Below are positions 26,340 through 34,259 of a stretch of 64,000 bases of DNA, piece after piece. The translations under genes and the position numbers were made by a program. This DNA comes from Streptomyces tendae. GTDB lineage: Bacteria; Actinomycetota; Actinomycetes; Streptomycetales; Streptomycetaceae. The DNA is taken from the NCBI RefSeq assembly GCF_014650435.1, contig NZ_BMUY01000023.1, forward strand, positions 1 through 64,000, in the 5' to 3' direction. The notes beneath the pieces were generated by a model. That model had not been told where the DNA came from. It searched no databases and worked only from the letters and a program-made list of their open reading frames with translations. Within the stretch, counting starts at the first letter, position 1; every line of letters begins with the position of its first letter.

Positions 26340-27749
26340 ATGGAAGTTGGAAAATCAAACTCACCGATGAATGGCCGTGCGACCGTCTGGATCGTCGCGG
26401 CCGGTGTCTTCGTCGTGAACCTGGACCTGTTTATCGTCAATGTGGCGGTCCCCGCCATCGGCACCGACTTCGGCGACGCCCCGCTCACCTCGCTGTCCTG
26501 GGTGCTGAACGCGTACGCGATCGTCTTCGCCGCCCTGCTCGTCGTGGCCGGCCGCCTCGCCGACCGTTACGGACACCGCCCCACGTTCCTGCTGGGGCTC
26601 GCCCTGTTCACCGCGGCCTCCGTGCTCTGCGCCGCCTCGCCCTCGGTTGGATGGCTGATCGCGGCCCGCGCCGTCCAGGCCGCCGGAGCGGCGGCCCTCA
26701 TGCCCACCTCGCTCGCCCTGCTTCTGATCGTCACCCCGGCGCAAAGCCGCCCGCGCGCCATCCGCGGGTGGGCGGCCGTTGGCGGCATTGCGGCCGGCCT
26801 CGGCCCGGTCGTCGGCGGCGTGCTGGTGGAGGCCGACTGGCGCTGGACCTTCCTCGTCAACGTTCCCGTGGGCGCGATCGGGCTGCTCGCCGGGGCGCGC
26901 TTCCTGCCCGCCGACAGTCCGGACCGCGACGGCGCGTTGCCGGACCTGGCCGGTGCCGCCCTGCTCACTCTGACGATCGGCACGCTGGCGCTTGGCCTGG
27001 TCCGGGCCGACGACTGGGGCTGGGCCTCACCCGGCGTCGTCGGTTCACTGGCCGCGGCAGCCCTGCTGGGCGCCGTCTTCTGGTGGCGCTCGGCCCGCCA
27101 TCCGGTGCCGGTCGTCGAAATACCCATGCTGCGCATACGTGCCTTCGGCGTCGCCACGCTGTCCGCACTGCTCTTCACGGTCGCCTTCGCCGCGGTGCTC
27201 CTCACCTCCGTGCTGTGGTGCCAGCAGGTCTGGGGCTACTCGGCGATCCGCACCGGCCTGGCGATCGCGCCCGGCCCGCTGGTCGTGCCGGTCGTCACGG
27301 TCCTCTCGGGGCCGGTCATCCGCAGGTTCGGCGCGGGCGTGACGTCCATGACCGGCTGCCTGCTGATCGCCGTCGGCGTCGGGTGGTGGACCGCCGCGCT
27401 CGGCATCGACCCGCACTACCTCGCCCGGTTCTTCCCCGGCATGCTGATCACTGGTGTGGGCGTCGGCTTCGCCCTGCCCACGCTGATCGGCGCCGCCGCG
27501 GCCGCCCTTCCGGCAGCTCGGTTCGCCACCGGCTCGGCCGTCACCACGATGGCGCGCCAGACCGGTTCCGTGCTCGGCGTGGCCATCACCGCGACACTGC
27601 TCGGCACGCCCGACACCGGGGACAGCGCGCTGACGGCCTTTCATCACGCCTGGACCGCGGCCGCGATCGCCTCCGTGGTCGCCGCCGCCACCGCCCTCGC
27701 CATGCAGGTCCGCGCCCGCGAGACGAGCGTCGCTGCCTCTCCGTCGTGA
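26340..27749 (+). CDS. MFS exporter, EmrB/QacA (DHA2) type
   Basis: Encodes 469 aa with multiple hydrophobic helices, probably 14. Helix 1 region VVNLDLFIVNVAVPAIGTDF carries motif D1, and RLADRYGHRPTFLLG is MFS motif A. This family exports drugs or toxic metabolites by proton antiport. I chose the ATG at 26340. A TAGCGT -10-like box about 10 nt upstream and no ribosome site suggest a leaderless message. An alternative ATG is at 26367. It is divergent from a GNAT gene. Confidence 0.88.
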   Translation: MEVGKSNSPMNGRATVWIVAAGVFVVNLDLFIVNVAVPAIGTDFGDAPLTSLSWVLNAYAIVFAALLVVAGRLADRYGHRPTFLLGLALFTAASVLCAASPSVGWLIAARAVQAAGAAALMPTSLALLLIVTPAQSRPRAIRGWAAVGGIAAGLGPVVGGVLVEADWRWTFLVNVPVGAIGLLAGARFLPADSPDRDGALPDLAGAALLTLTIGTLALGLVRADDWGWASPGVVGSLAAAALLGAVFWWRSARHPVPVVEIPMLRIRAFGVATLSALLFTVAFAAVLLTSVLWCQQVWGYSAIRTGLAIAPGPLVVPVVTVLSGPVIRRFGAGVTSMTGCLLIAVGVGWWTAALGIDPHYLARFFPGMLITGVGVGFALPTLIGAAAAALPAARFATGSAVTTMARQTGSVLGVAITATLLGTPDTGDSALTAFHHAWTAAAIASVVAAATALAMQVRARETSVAASPS

Positions 27750-27858
27750 ACCTTCCCCGCGCACCGATACGTGTCCTGTGCAGGTAACCCGTCGGGGTTC
27801 ACCGGTCCGCTCACCCGACCGCGTCGGTGCGCGTGGCACAGCCAACGGGAAGGTGCCC

Positions 27859-27912
27859 ATGAAACGCCCCTGCGACCCCATGCCGTATACCCAGCCCGGG
27901 CGGCACCGATGA
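27859..27912 (+). CDS. 17-aa leader ORF overlapping the ThDP enzyme start
   Basis: ATG to TGA encodes MKRPCDPMPYTQPGRHR. GGGAAGG lies 5-6 nt before the ATG. Its TGA overlaps the ATG of the ThDP enzyme as ATGA, the classic geometry for translational coupling, while the downstream gene has no ribosome site of its own in that position. Expression of the peptide is inferred. Confidence 0.5.
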   Translation: MKRPCDPMPYTQPGRHR

Positions 27913-29603
27913 CACCGGTGACCACCTTCGCGGAGGCCATCGGCCGGACACTCGCCGACAATGGAGTCGGGCACGCCTTCGGGGTGGTGGCCAACGGCAA
28001 CGTCCTGGCCGTCACCCAGCTCACCTCGCACGGAGTGCGCTACCTGTCCGCCCGCCACGAGGGCGGAGCGGTCACCATGGCCGATGCCTACTTCCGGACC
28101 ACCGGCGAGGTCGCGGTCTGCACCACCGGCAGCGGTCCTGGCCTGACCAACACGGCCACCGGCCTGACCGACGCCGTCAAGCACCGCAGCGGCATACTGC
28201 TGCTGTGCGGGGACACCCCCGTGGCCGGTCCGCGCCGGATCGACATCGACCAGGCCGCGTTCCTGTCCGCCCTCGGCGTGCCCGCGATCCGGCTGACCGA
28301 CCCCGCGACCGTGCGCAGCGACACCCTCGATGCCCTGCGGCGGGCGCGCACCGAACAGCGGCCGGTGGCACTGTGCCTGCCGCCCGACCTCATCAGCGCA
28401 CACGTCACCGAACCGGTTGGCGGGGCGGCACTCGGCCCGGCAACCGCGCCGCTTTCCGGGTGGCCGCCCGAACGGCAGGCGCCGCCCGTCGTGGAGACCG
28501 TCCTGGACCGCCTGGCCGCAGCCCGCAGGCCGTTGATCCTCGGAGGGCTGGGCGCCTGGCGGGCGGGGGCGGCGAAGGCCCTCACCGACCTGGGCGAGCG
28601 GCTCGGGGCCCTCCACACGACCAGTGCCATGGCCGCTGGCCTCTTCAACGGCTCCCCTTGGTCGCTGGGTGTGTGCGGCGGTTTCGCCTCCCCGCGCGCC
28701 GCCGAACTGATCGGGCGGGCCGACCTGGTCCTCGCCTTCGGAGCGAGTCTGGACCGGTGGACGCTGGCCGACGGCCGACTCCTCGGGCCCGAGGCCACGC
28801 TGGTGCAGGTGGACACCAGGACCACTCCGACCGCCGACCGGGTGGACCTGCTGGTCGGCGGCGACGCCGCCGAGGTGGCCGCGGCGCTCCTCGACGGCGC
28901 CGAGGCACGCGGCCTCCCCCGCTCCGGCTGGCGCACCGAGGCCACTGACCGGCTCGCCTGCCTGGGCTGGGACCGGGAGCCCTACGAGGATGTCGGCACC
29001 GGCGACCGGATCGACCCCCGTACCCTCACTCTCGCTCTGGCTGAACTGCTGCCTCGGGAACGCACCCTGGTCACCGACGGCGGCCACTTCGTCGGCTGGC
29101 CCGCCATGTACTGGACGGTCCCCGATCCGGCGGCCTACGTGTTCACCGGCGCCGCCTTCCAGAGCATCGGCCTCGGCTTCGCGGGCGCCGTCGGCGCGGC
29201 CGTGGGCCGGGGCGATCGCATCACGGTCGTGGCGCTCGGCGACGGCGGGGCGCTGATGGGTCTGCCCGAGCTCGAGACCCTCGTGCGCGCCGGCCGCTCG
29301 GCGCTGGTGGTGATCTACGACGACGGCGGCTACGGCATGGAGGTCGTTCTCTACGGCGAACTGGGCGCCGACCGCGACACCATGGTCTTCGGCGACACCG
29401 ACTTCGCGGCCACAGCCCGGGCTCTTGGCGCCCGCACAGCCACCGTGCGCTCCGTCGCCGACCTCACGGCGGTCCGCGACTGGCGGGCGGAGGGCGCCGA
29501 GGGGGTCCTCGTCCTCGACTGCAAGGTCGTCCCCGAGGTCGTGGCCGACTGCCTCGCCGGTCTGACCTCGGTCATCAGCGGCCGGAAACCGTCGACTCCA
29601 TAG
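27909..29603 (+). CDS. ThDP-dependent enzyme, acetolactate-synthase-like, substrate unknown
   Basis: Encodes 564 aa. The Pyr domain (1-170) has the catalytic Glu in ARHEGGAVTMADAYFRTTG. The central domain spans about 190-320 and the PP domain about 360-530. The ThDP-Mg motif is GDGGALMG followed by VVIYDDGGYG, where the usual NN/ND is DD. The fold covers acetolactate synthases, benzoylformate decarboxylases and related enzymes; overall similarity does not fix the reaction. The ATG overlaps the stop of a 17-aa leader ORF. It converges with the second MFS gene. Confidence 0.8.
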   Translation: MTPVTTFAEAIGRTLADNGVGHAFGVVANGNVLAVTQLTSHGVRYLSARHEGGAVTMADAYFRTTGEVAVCTTGSGPGLTNTATGLTDAVKHRSGILLLCGDTPVAGPRRIDIDQAAFLSALGVPAIRLTDPATVRSDTLDALRRARTEQRPVALCLPPDLISAHVTEPVGGAALGPATAPLSGWPPERQAPPVVETVLDRLAAARRPLILGGLGAWRAGAAKALTDLGERLGALHTTSAMAAGLFNGSPWSLGVCGGFASPRAAELIGRADLVLAFGASLDRWTLADGRLLGPEATLVQVDTRTTPTADRVDLLVGGDAAEVAAALLDGAEARGLPRSGWRTEATDRLACLGWDREPYEDVGTGDRIDPRTLTLALAELLPRERTLVTDGGHFVGWPAMYWTVPDPAAYVFTGAAFQSIGLGFAGAVGAAVGRGDRITVVALGDGGALMGLPELETLVRAGRSALVVIYDDGGYGMEVVLYGELGADRDTMVFGDTDFAATARALGARTATVRSVADLTAVRDWRAEGAEGVLVLDCKVVPEVVADCLAGLTSVISGRKPSTP

Positions 29604-29625
29604 CGCGGCGGCGCGGGGCGCGGGC

Positions 29626-31098
29626 CTACCGGGCCGCCGACCTGCGGCCGAGGTGCCCGAAGAGGGCCGCGGCAGCCGACACCGCGGCGACGGTGTAGGC
29701 GGTGACGCTCAGCGCGTGGCCGGAGTCCGCCGCCGGGGCGGGGAGGTGCACCTGGCCGAGGAAGAGCGTGCCGATTACGGAGACACCCAGGACCTGGCCG
29801 AGCTGGATGACGGTGTTCATCACGCCGCTGGCGTCGGCGGCGTCGGCGGGGGCGACCCGGCTGAGGGCCAGGCCGAACAGCGGCCCGTACGCGACGCCGG
29901 AGCTGAGCCCGACGACGCCCAGGGCCGTCTCCGCCGCCGAACCGACCTGCGCGCCGTCGCTCTGCGTCAGCCCGAGGGCGACGTAGCCTGCCGCGGAGAC
30001 CAGCAGCCCGGCCGCCGGCAGGAGGGCGTGTATGCGCGCCGGCAGCCGCCGCCAATACAGGCCGCCCAGGCCGAAGCCGACGACCAGGGGCAGGAAGAGA
30101 ACTCCGGCGTGCTCGGGGCTGTAGCCCAGGGCGCCCTGGAGGTGGAGCGCGGCGGTGAACAGGCTGCCCGAGAAGGCGACCAGGACAAGACAGATGGAGA
30201 CGGCGGCCGGTGCCAGCGCGGGGGAGCGCAGCACACGTGTCTCGATCAGCGGGTCGCCGCCCGAGGCGGTCACCCGCCGTTCGCACACCACGAACGCGGC
30301 GAACGAGGCCACCGACGCGGCCAGCATGACCCAGGTCCAGGCGGGCCAGCCGGTCTCGTGGCCCAGCACCAGCGGCATGACGAACAGGCCGAGCGCCGCG
30401 GCGAGCAGCAGCAGACCGGGGATGTCCGGCCTCCGGCCGCGTACCCCTTCGACGGTGGGCAGCAGGCTCCGGCCCGCGATCAGCAGGACCGCGCCGACCG
30501 GCACGTTGACGAGGAAGACCGCGCGCCAGCCGCTGCCGAAGAGATCGGCGCCCACCAGCACACCGCCGAGGATCTGGCCCACCACGGCGCCCGCGGCGAG
30601 CACCGCGGTGTAGACCCCGAGCGCCCTGACCCGGGACGGGCCGGTGAGCGAGTGCTGGATGAGGGACATGACCTGCGGCACCAACAGCGCCGCTCCCGCC
30701 CCCTGGAGCAGCCGGAAACCGGTCAGCCATCCCGCGCCGGGGGCCAGTCCGCAGGCGAGCGAGGCCACGGTGAACAGGGCCGTGCCGAGCATGAAGAGTC
30801 GGCTGTAGCCGTACCGGCTGCCCAGGCGGGCGCTGGTGATCAGCAGCACGGCGTAGACGACGGTGTAGCCCGCGACGATCACCTGGAGGGCCGGTCCCGA
30901 GGCATGCAGGTCGCTCTGGATGGTGCGTGCGGCGACGTTCACGATGGAGACATCGAGGGTGGCCATGAACTGGCCGGTCAGGATCAGGGCGAGCAGCCAT
31001 CTGGAACCCGTCCCGGCCGGTGCCGCTGCCACAGCCGTGGCGGGAGCGTCCCCCCGGTCGCCGGAGCCGTCGGCCGCGCGGGGAGCGGCGTTCGTCAT
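29626..31098 (-). CDS. MFS exporter, EmrB/QacA (DHA2) type
   Basis: Encodes 490 aa. A hydrophilic N-terminus of ~33 residues precedes about 14 membrane helices. Motif D1 is in TLDVSIVNVAARTIQ and motif A in ARLGSRYGYSRLFMLG. It probably exports a toxic compound. GAAAGGA precedes the ATG. It lies 56 bp downstream of the LLM oxidoreductase on the same strand, so the two are probably one operon controlled from the three GGAC-N6-GTCC sites upstream. It is distinct in sequence from the exporter at 26340. Confidence 0.9.
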   Translation of the reverse strand: MTNAAPRAADGSGDRGDAPATAVAAAPAGTGSRWLLALILTGQFMATLDVSIVNVAARTIQSDLHASGPALQVIVAGYTVVYAVLLITSARLGSRYGYSRLFMLGTALFTVASLACGLAPGAGWLTGFRLLQGAGAALLVPQVMSLIQHSLTGPSRVRALGVYTAVLAAGAVVGQILGGVLVGADLFGSGWRAVFLVNVPVGAVLLIAGRSLLPTVEGVRGRRPDIPGLLLLAAALGLFVMPLVLGHETGWPAWTWVMLAASVASFAAFVVCERRVTASGGDPLIETRVLRSPALAPAAVSICLVLVAFSGSLFTAALHLQGALGYSPEHAGVLFLPLVVGFGLGGLYWRRLPARIHALLPAAGLLVSAAGYVALGLTQSDGAQVGSAAETALGVVGLSSGVAYGPLFGLALSRVAPADAADASGVMNTVIQLGQVLGVSVIGTLFLGQVHLPAPAADSGHALSVTAYTVAAVSAAAALFGHLGRRSAAR

Positions 31099-31154
31099 GG
31101 TGATGTTCCTTTCGGAGGGCCTCGGGCCCGGGGTCGCTGGTGGTGCGGGAGGTG

Positions 31155-32204
31155 TCAGGCGCGGCGCGGGACGAGACCGAACTCCTCGGCCACGAGGGCG
31201 TACGAACGCTCCCGTGCCTCGAAGTCGTGGATCATCGTGGTCAGCATCAACTCGTCGGCTTCAGTGCGCTTCTGCAGATCCGTCAGGCCGGTGCGGACCG
31301 CGTCCGGCGTTCCGTGGACGACGGCGTCCAGCCAGCCGTCGACGAACTGCCGCTGATCCGTCGTGTACGGGTACGTCTCCGCGGTGCCGGCGGTCGGCAC
31401 GGCGGACTGCCTGCCCTGCCGCGCGTGCATCATCATCAGGGCGCCCGGCCGGGCCAGGCGCAGGGCCTCCGCCTCGGTGGCGGCGCAGGTGACGTTGACG
31501 GACACCATGACGTGGGGTTCCGACAGGTTCTCGGAGGGCCGGAACGCGCTGCGGTACAGGTCGATCGCCCGCAGGGCCTGGGAGGAGTTGATGTGGAAGG
31601 CGGCGGCGAAGGGCAGGCCCAGGCGCGCGGCCGTCTCGGCACCGGTCGTGCCGGATCCGAGCGTCCACACGGGAAGCCCGGGGGCCTGCGGCACCACGTG
31701 GACGTTGTCGCGGTGGTAGGGGTGGTCCTCGGGGAACCCCATGCGGCAGAAGCCCAGCAGTTCCTCCACCAGGGCCAGGAAGTCCTCGCTCTGCGTGTCG
31801 TCGCTGGCGCGGCGCAGCGCCTGGGCGACGGCGGGCAGGCCACCGGGGTTGCGGCCGACGCCGAGGTCGATGCGCCCGGGATTGAGGGCGTTCAGCACGC
31901 CGAACTGCTCGGCCACGACCAGCGGTGCGTGGTTGGTCAGCATCACTCCGCCAGAACCGAGCCGGATCGTGCTGGTGGCACCGGCGAGGTGGGCGAGGAG
32001 CACGGCGGGGGCGGGGCTGCCCGAGGCGGGGAAGCTGTGGTGTTCCGCGACCCAGAAGCGCCGGTACCCCCAGTGCTCCGCAGCTTGGGCCAGTGCGGTG
32101 GTCTGGCGCAGCGCGACCGCCGGCTCGGTTCCCTCGCCGACCACGGTCAGGTCGAGCACCGACAGGGGGGCTGGGCTGCTGCCGGACGGTGTCGTGCGGT
32201 ACAT
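31155..32204 (-). CDS. LLM-class flavin-dependent oxidoreductase
   Basis: Encodes 349 aa, a luciferase-like TIM barrel. WVAEHHSFPASGSPAPAVLLAHLAGATSTIRLGSGGVMLTNHAPLVVAEQFG is the family core, and LGVGRNPGG and VWTLGSGTTGAETAARLGLPFAAAFH follow. The group uses FMN(H2) or F420. AGGAG lies 5 nt before the ATG. The gene heads an operon with the MFS exporter and is divergent from a TetR gene, the usual repressor/target arrangement. The substrate is unknown. Confidence 0.9.
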   Translation of the reverse strand: MYRTTPSGSSPAPLSVLDLTVVGEGTEPAVALRQTTALAQAAEHWGYRRFWVAEHHSFPASGSPAPAVLLAHLAGATSTIRLGSGGVMLTNHAPLVVAEQFGVLNALNPGRIDLGVGRNPGGLPAVAQALRRASDDTQSEDFLALVEELLGFCRMGFPEDHPYHRDNVHVVPQAPGLPVWTLGSGTTGAETAARLGLPFAAAFHINSSQALRAIDLYRSAFRPSENLSEPHVMVSVNVTCAATEAEALRLARPGALMMMHARQGRQSAVPTAGTAETYPYTTDQRQFVDGWLDAVVHGTPDAVRTGLTDLQKRTEADELMLTTMIHDFEARERSYALVAEEFGLVPRRA

Positions 32205-32236
32205 GTTCCACTCCTCGGTACTGCGGGAGATTAATC

Positions 32237-32343
32237 GGACTTAAGGGTCCACTTAACTGAAAGGATAAATGGACCCCAGGGTCCGGTCAAATGCGGGGAC
32301 ATGGCCGGCGTTTGCCGGAGAAAGTAAACGGACCGTATAGTCC
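32237..32343. promoter_or_regulatory. three GGAC-N6-GTCC operators between LLM oxidoreductase and TetR genes
   Basis: GGACTTAAGGGTCC (32237-32250), GGACCCCAGGGTCC (32271-32284) and GGACCGTATAGTCC (32330-32343). The first is preceded by TTAATC and the third is followed by GATTAA, which are reverse complements, so the outer sites are mirror images. Site 1 lies 33 bp from the LLM start and site 3 lies 46 bp from the TetR start. This arrangement fits autorepression and repression of the divergent operon by the adjacent TetR. Confidence 0.65.
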
Positions 32344-32388
32344 GATTAAATCGGCCCTGGGTAGCGAGCAAGGAAAGGGGCGCCTCTC

Positions 32389-32961
32389 GTGTCAGTCCGT
32401 CCCTCACCGCCCGCCCGGTCCGAGGTACCGTCCCGCCGGGCGGACGCACGCCGCAACCACGAGAGGGTCTTCGAGGCGGCGCTGGAGGTCTTCCAGGAGC
32501 ACGGGCTGCAGGGCACCGTGCCCCAGATCGCCGCGCGGGCCGGAGTCGGCAAGGCGACGGTCTACCGCAGCTACCCCTCCAAGGAGGACCTCGTGGAGGC
32601 AGCCGTGCAGCATCGCCTGGCCGAACTGCGCCGCCGCCTCGCGTCCGCCGTGACCGGCGTCGAACCCCGGGAGGCCTTCGGTACGTACGCCCTGCGCCTC
32701 TTCGAGAGCCTCGCCCGGGACCGGTTGCTGTCCGAGGCGCTGGCCGGGGCCGAGTCCTCGGACGCGGTCGGGCTGCTGCAGTGGCTCACGGAGCTGCTGG
32801 AGGAGGCAAAGGCCGCCGCGCTCGTCCGTCCCGACGTCACCGTGCTGGATCTGCGCGTGGTGCTGTGCGGCGTGGTCCTGCAGCTGGCGACATTCGCCGA
32901 GCGGGACTCCGCCCTGTGGCGCCGCTACGCCCGGCTGACCCTTCAGGCACTGCGCCCCTGA
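32389..32961 (+). CDS. TetR family repressor, probable controller of LLM/MFS operon
   Basis: Encodes 190 aa. HTH at about residues 25-70 (VFEAALEVFQEHGLQGTVPQIAARAGVGKATVYRSYPSKEDLVEAAV). The C-terminal ligand domain resembles TetR_C_33-type. GTG start with GGAAAGGGG 10 nt upstream. It is divergent from the LLM-oxidoreductase/MFS operon, with three palindromic sites between, so it most likely represses that operon and itself. The inducing ligand is probably the exporter substrate. Confidence 0.88.
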   Translation: MSVRPSPPARSEVPSRRADARRNHERVFEAALEVFQEHGLQGTVPQIAARAGVGKATVYRSYPSKEDLVEAAVQHRLAELRRRLASAVTGVEPREAFGTYALRLFESLARDRLLSEALAGAESSDAVGLLQWLTELLEEAKAAALVRPDVTVLDLRVVLCGVVLQLATFAERDSALWRRYARLTLQALRP

Positions 32962-33023
32962 GCCGCGGTCCCGCCGCCCGCGGGGAGAGCGAGCGGGAGG
33001 GCGAGCGCACCGACAATCCGGTC

Positions 33024-33038
33024 GTCATGTGACGTATG
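33024..33038 (+). promoter_or_regulatory. GTCA-NN-TGAC + GTATG element (copy c)
   Basis: GTCATGTGAC then GTATG, 135 bp upstream of the 84-aa gene. CACACTGG follows about 25 bp after the element, as CACAGTGG does in copy d. Confidence 0.5.
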
Positions 33039-33158
33039 CCGCGGCGCCGGGCCGTACGCACACTGGACGTACAAGCACAGTTGGTATCCACCGGCCGACG
33101 GCCGCCTCCACAGAAGAAGGACCACCAAGGCCGTCAACCCACCTGGAAAGGCACTCTC

Positions 33159-33413
33159 ATGGTCACCGAAAGCTCCTGGCTCGTAGGGTTCGACTTCCGC
33201 ACGGCAAGCGGCCGGGTCGTGCACCACTTCTACGTCGTCTCCGGAACCTTCGACCCCGAACTCGCCCGCGACATGGCGCTGGAGAGGGCCGACGCACCGG
33301 GCGAGCGCGCCGCCCGCGGCGGACTGCGAGTGGACGGCGACCATGCCGACACCCGCCAACTGGTCTCCGACCTCCTGGGCGTGCGGCACCTGTCCGCCCC
33401 GAGCCGGATCTGA
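33159..33413 (+). CDS. small protein of unknown function (84 aa)
   Basis: Starts MVTESSWLVGFDFRTASGRVVHHFYVVSGTF and ends with a short conserved-looking LVSDLLGVRHL. The pattern suggests a small mixed alpha/beta protein without signal or membrane segment; I do not recognise the family. GGAAAGG lies 8 nt before the ATG. Its upstream GTCA-NN-TGAC element links it with the SRPBCC and SsgA-like genes nearby. It may be a stress or dormancy protein, by context only. Confidence 0.65.
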   Translation: MVTESSWLVGFDFRTASGRVVHHFYVVSGTFDPELARDMALERADAPGERAARGGLRVDGDHADTRQLVSDLLGVRHLSAPSRI

Positions 33414-33458
33414 CGGCCGAGGTGTGAACTCTTTCGGGCCTCAGCTCGTCTGCCGGGT

Positions 33459-34217
33459 GTGCTCAGTCGACGCTCTCCCGCCGCGGCGCGGGACACCCCA
33501 CCGCAGTCGCCCTCTACGGGCCGTCCCACCCACGACCGGCTCCACCTGCTGCTCTCCCTCATCTCCCTGGTCGTCGTGCTCGTCTCGGTCAACAGGAAGC
33601 ACAGCGCCACCCTCGCCCCCGTCGCGGACAACGGGTTCCTGCGCTGGGTGGAGGCCGGAAACATGGCGCTCGGGCTGTGCACCGTGGTCCTCTACCACCT
33701 GGTCGTCACCCACCTGACGAACGCCGCTCCCCACCGGGGGTGTGGGGCCGGTGCCGCGCCCGGCATCCTCCTGGTGACCGGCGCGTACCTGTACGCACTG
33801 AGTCTCGGCGACCACGAGATCACCAACTATCGCCACGGGCGCTTCTGTTCCGCCATCTCGTCCTCGCTGTGCCGGGTCGTCGCCTTCAACGACGACGTCT
33901 TCTCCGACCTGCTCTTCCTGGCCGGCTTCACCGTCCTCAACGTCACGGTCATACTGACGCAGGTCCGCCACCCGTCCACCCGTGCCCTGCGGCCGTGGGA
34001 CAACATCCTGATCGTCGTCAACGCCCTCTTCGTCGCCGCGGCCATCACGGCCAACCTGGCTTTCGAGAAAGCGCAGTTCGATCCGTTCGTGGTCGCGGCG
34101 ACAGCCGCACTCGACGTGGTCCTGCTGGCCCGTGCGCCGCACCAGCCGATGCTGCGTTACTACGCCGTCGCCTACACCGGCGGAATCGTGGCCTCGGTCC
34201 TGATCAGATCGCGGTGA
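33459..34217 (+). CDS. membrane protein of unknown function
   Basis: Encodes up to 252 aa with about six hydrophobic helices (LHLLLSLISLVVVLVSV, ALGLCTVVLYHLVVTHL, ILLVTGAYLYAL, LLFLAGFTVLNVTVILT, ILIVVNALFVAAAITANL, YYAVAYTGGIVASVL). No family recognised. The GTG start is uncertain because no ribosome site precedes it. Codon bias and the run of helices support it as real. It converges with the S53 peptidase gene. Confidence 0.55.
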   Translation: MLSRRSPAAARDTPPQSPSTGRPTHDRLHLLLSLISLVVVLVSVNRKHSATLAPVADNGFLRWVEAGNMALGLCTVVLYHLVVTHLTNAAPHRGCGAGAAPGILLVTGAYLYALSLGDHEITNYRHGRFCSAISSSLCRVVAFNDDVFSDLLFLAGFTVLNVTVILTQVRHPSTRALRPWDNILIVVNALFVAAAITANLAFEKAQFDPFVVAATAALDVVLLARAPHQPMLRYYAVAYTGGIVASVLIRSR

Positions 34218-34259
34218 CCGGCCGACGCCGCCGGTGGGTGTGTGCGGCAGGCGGTGCGC

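Noticed and set aside
32237..32343. DosR/DevR-like boxes
   Set aside because: GGAC-N6-GTCC looks similar in outline, but the position between a TetR gene and its divergent operon makes a TetR operator the better reading.
27771..34217. A biosynthetic gene cluster around the ThDP enzyme, LLM oxidoreductase and MFS exporters
   Set aside because: No PKS, NRPS, terpene, RiPP or other core enzyme is present; the genes form separate small units with their own regulators.
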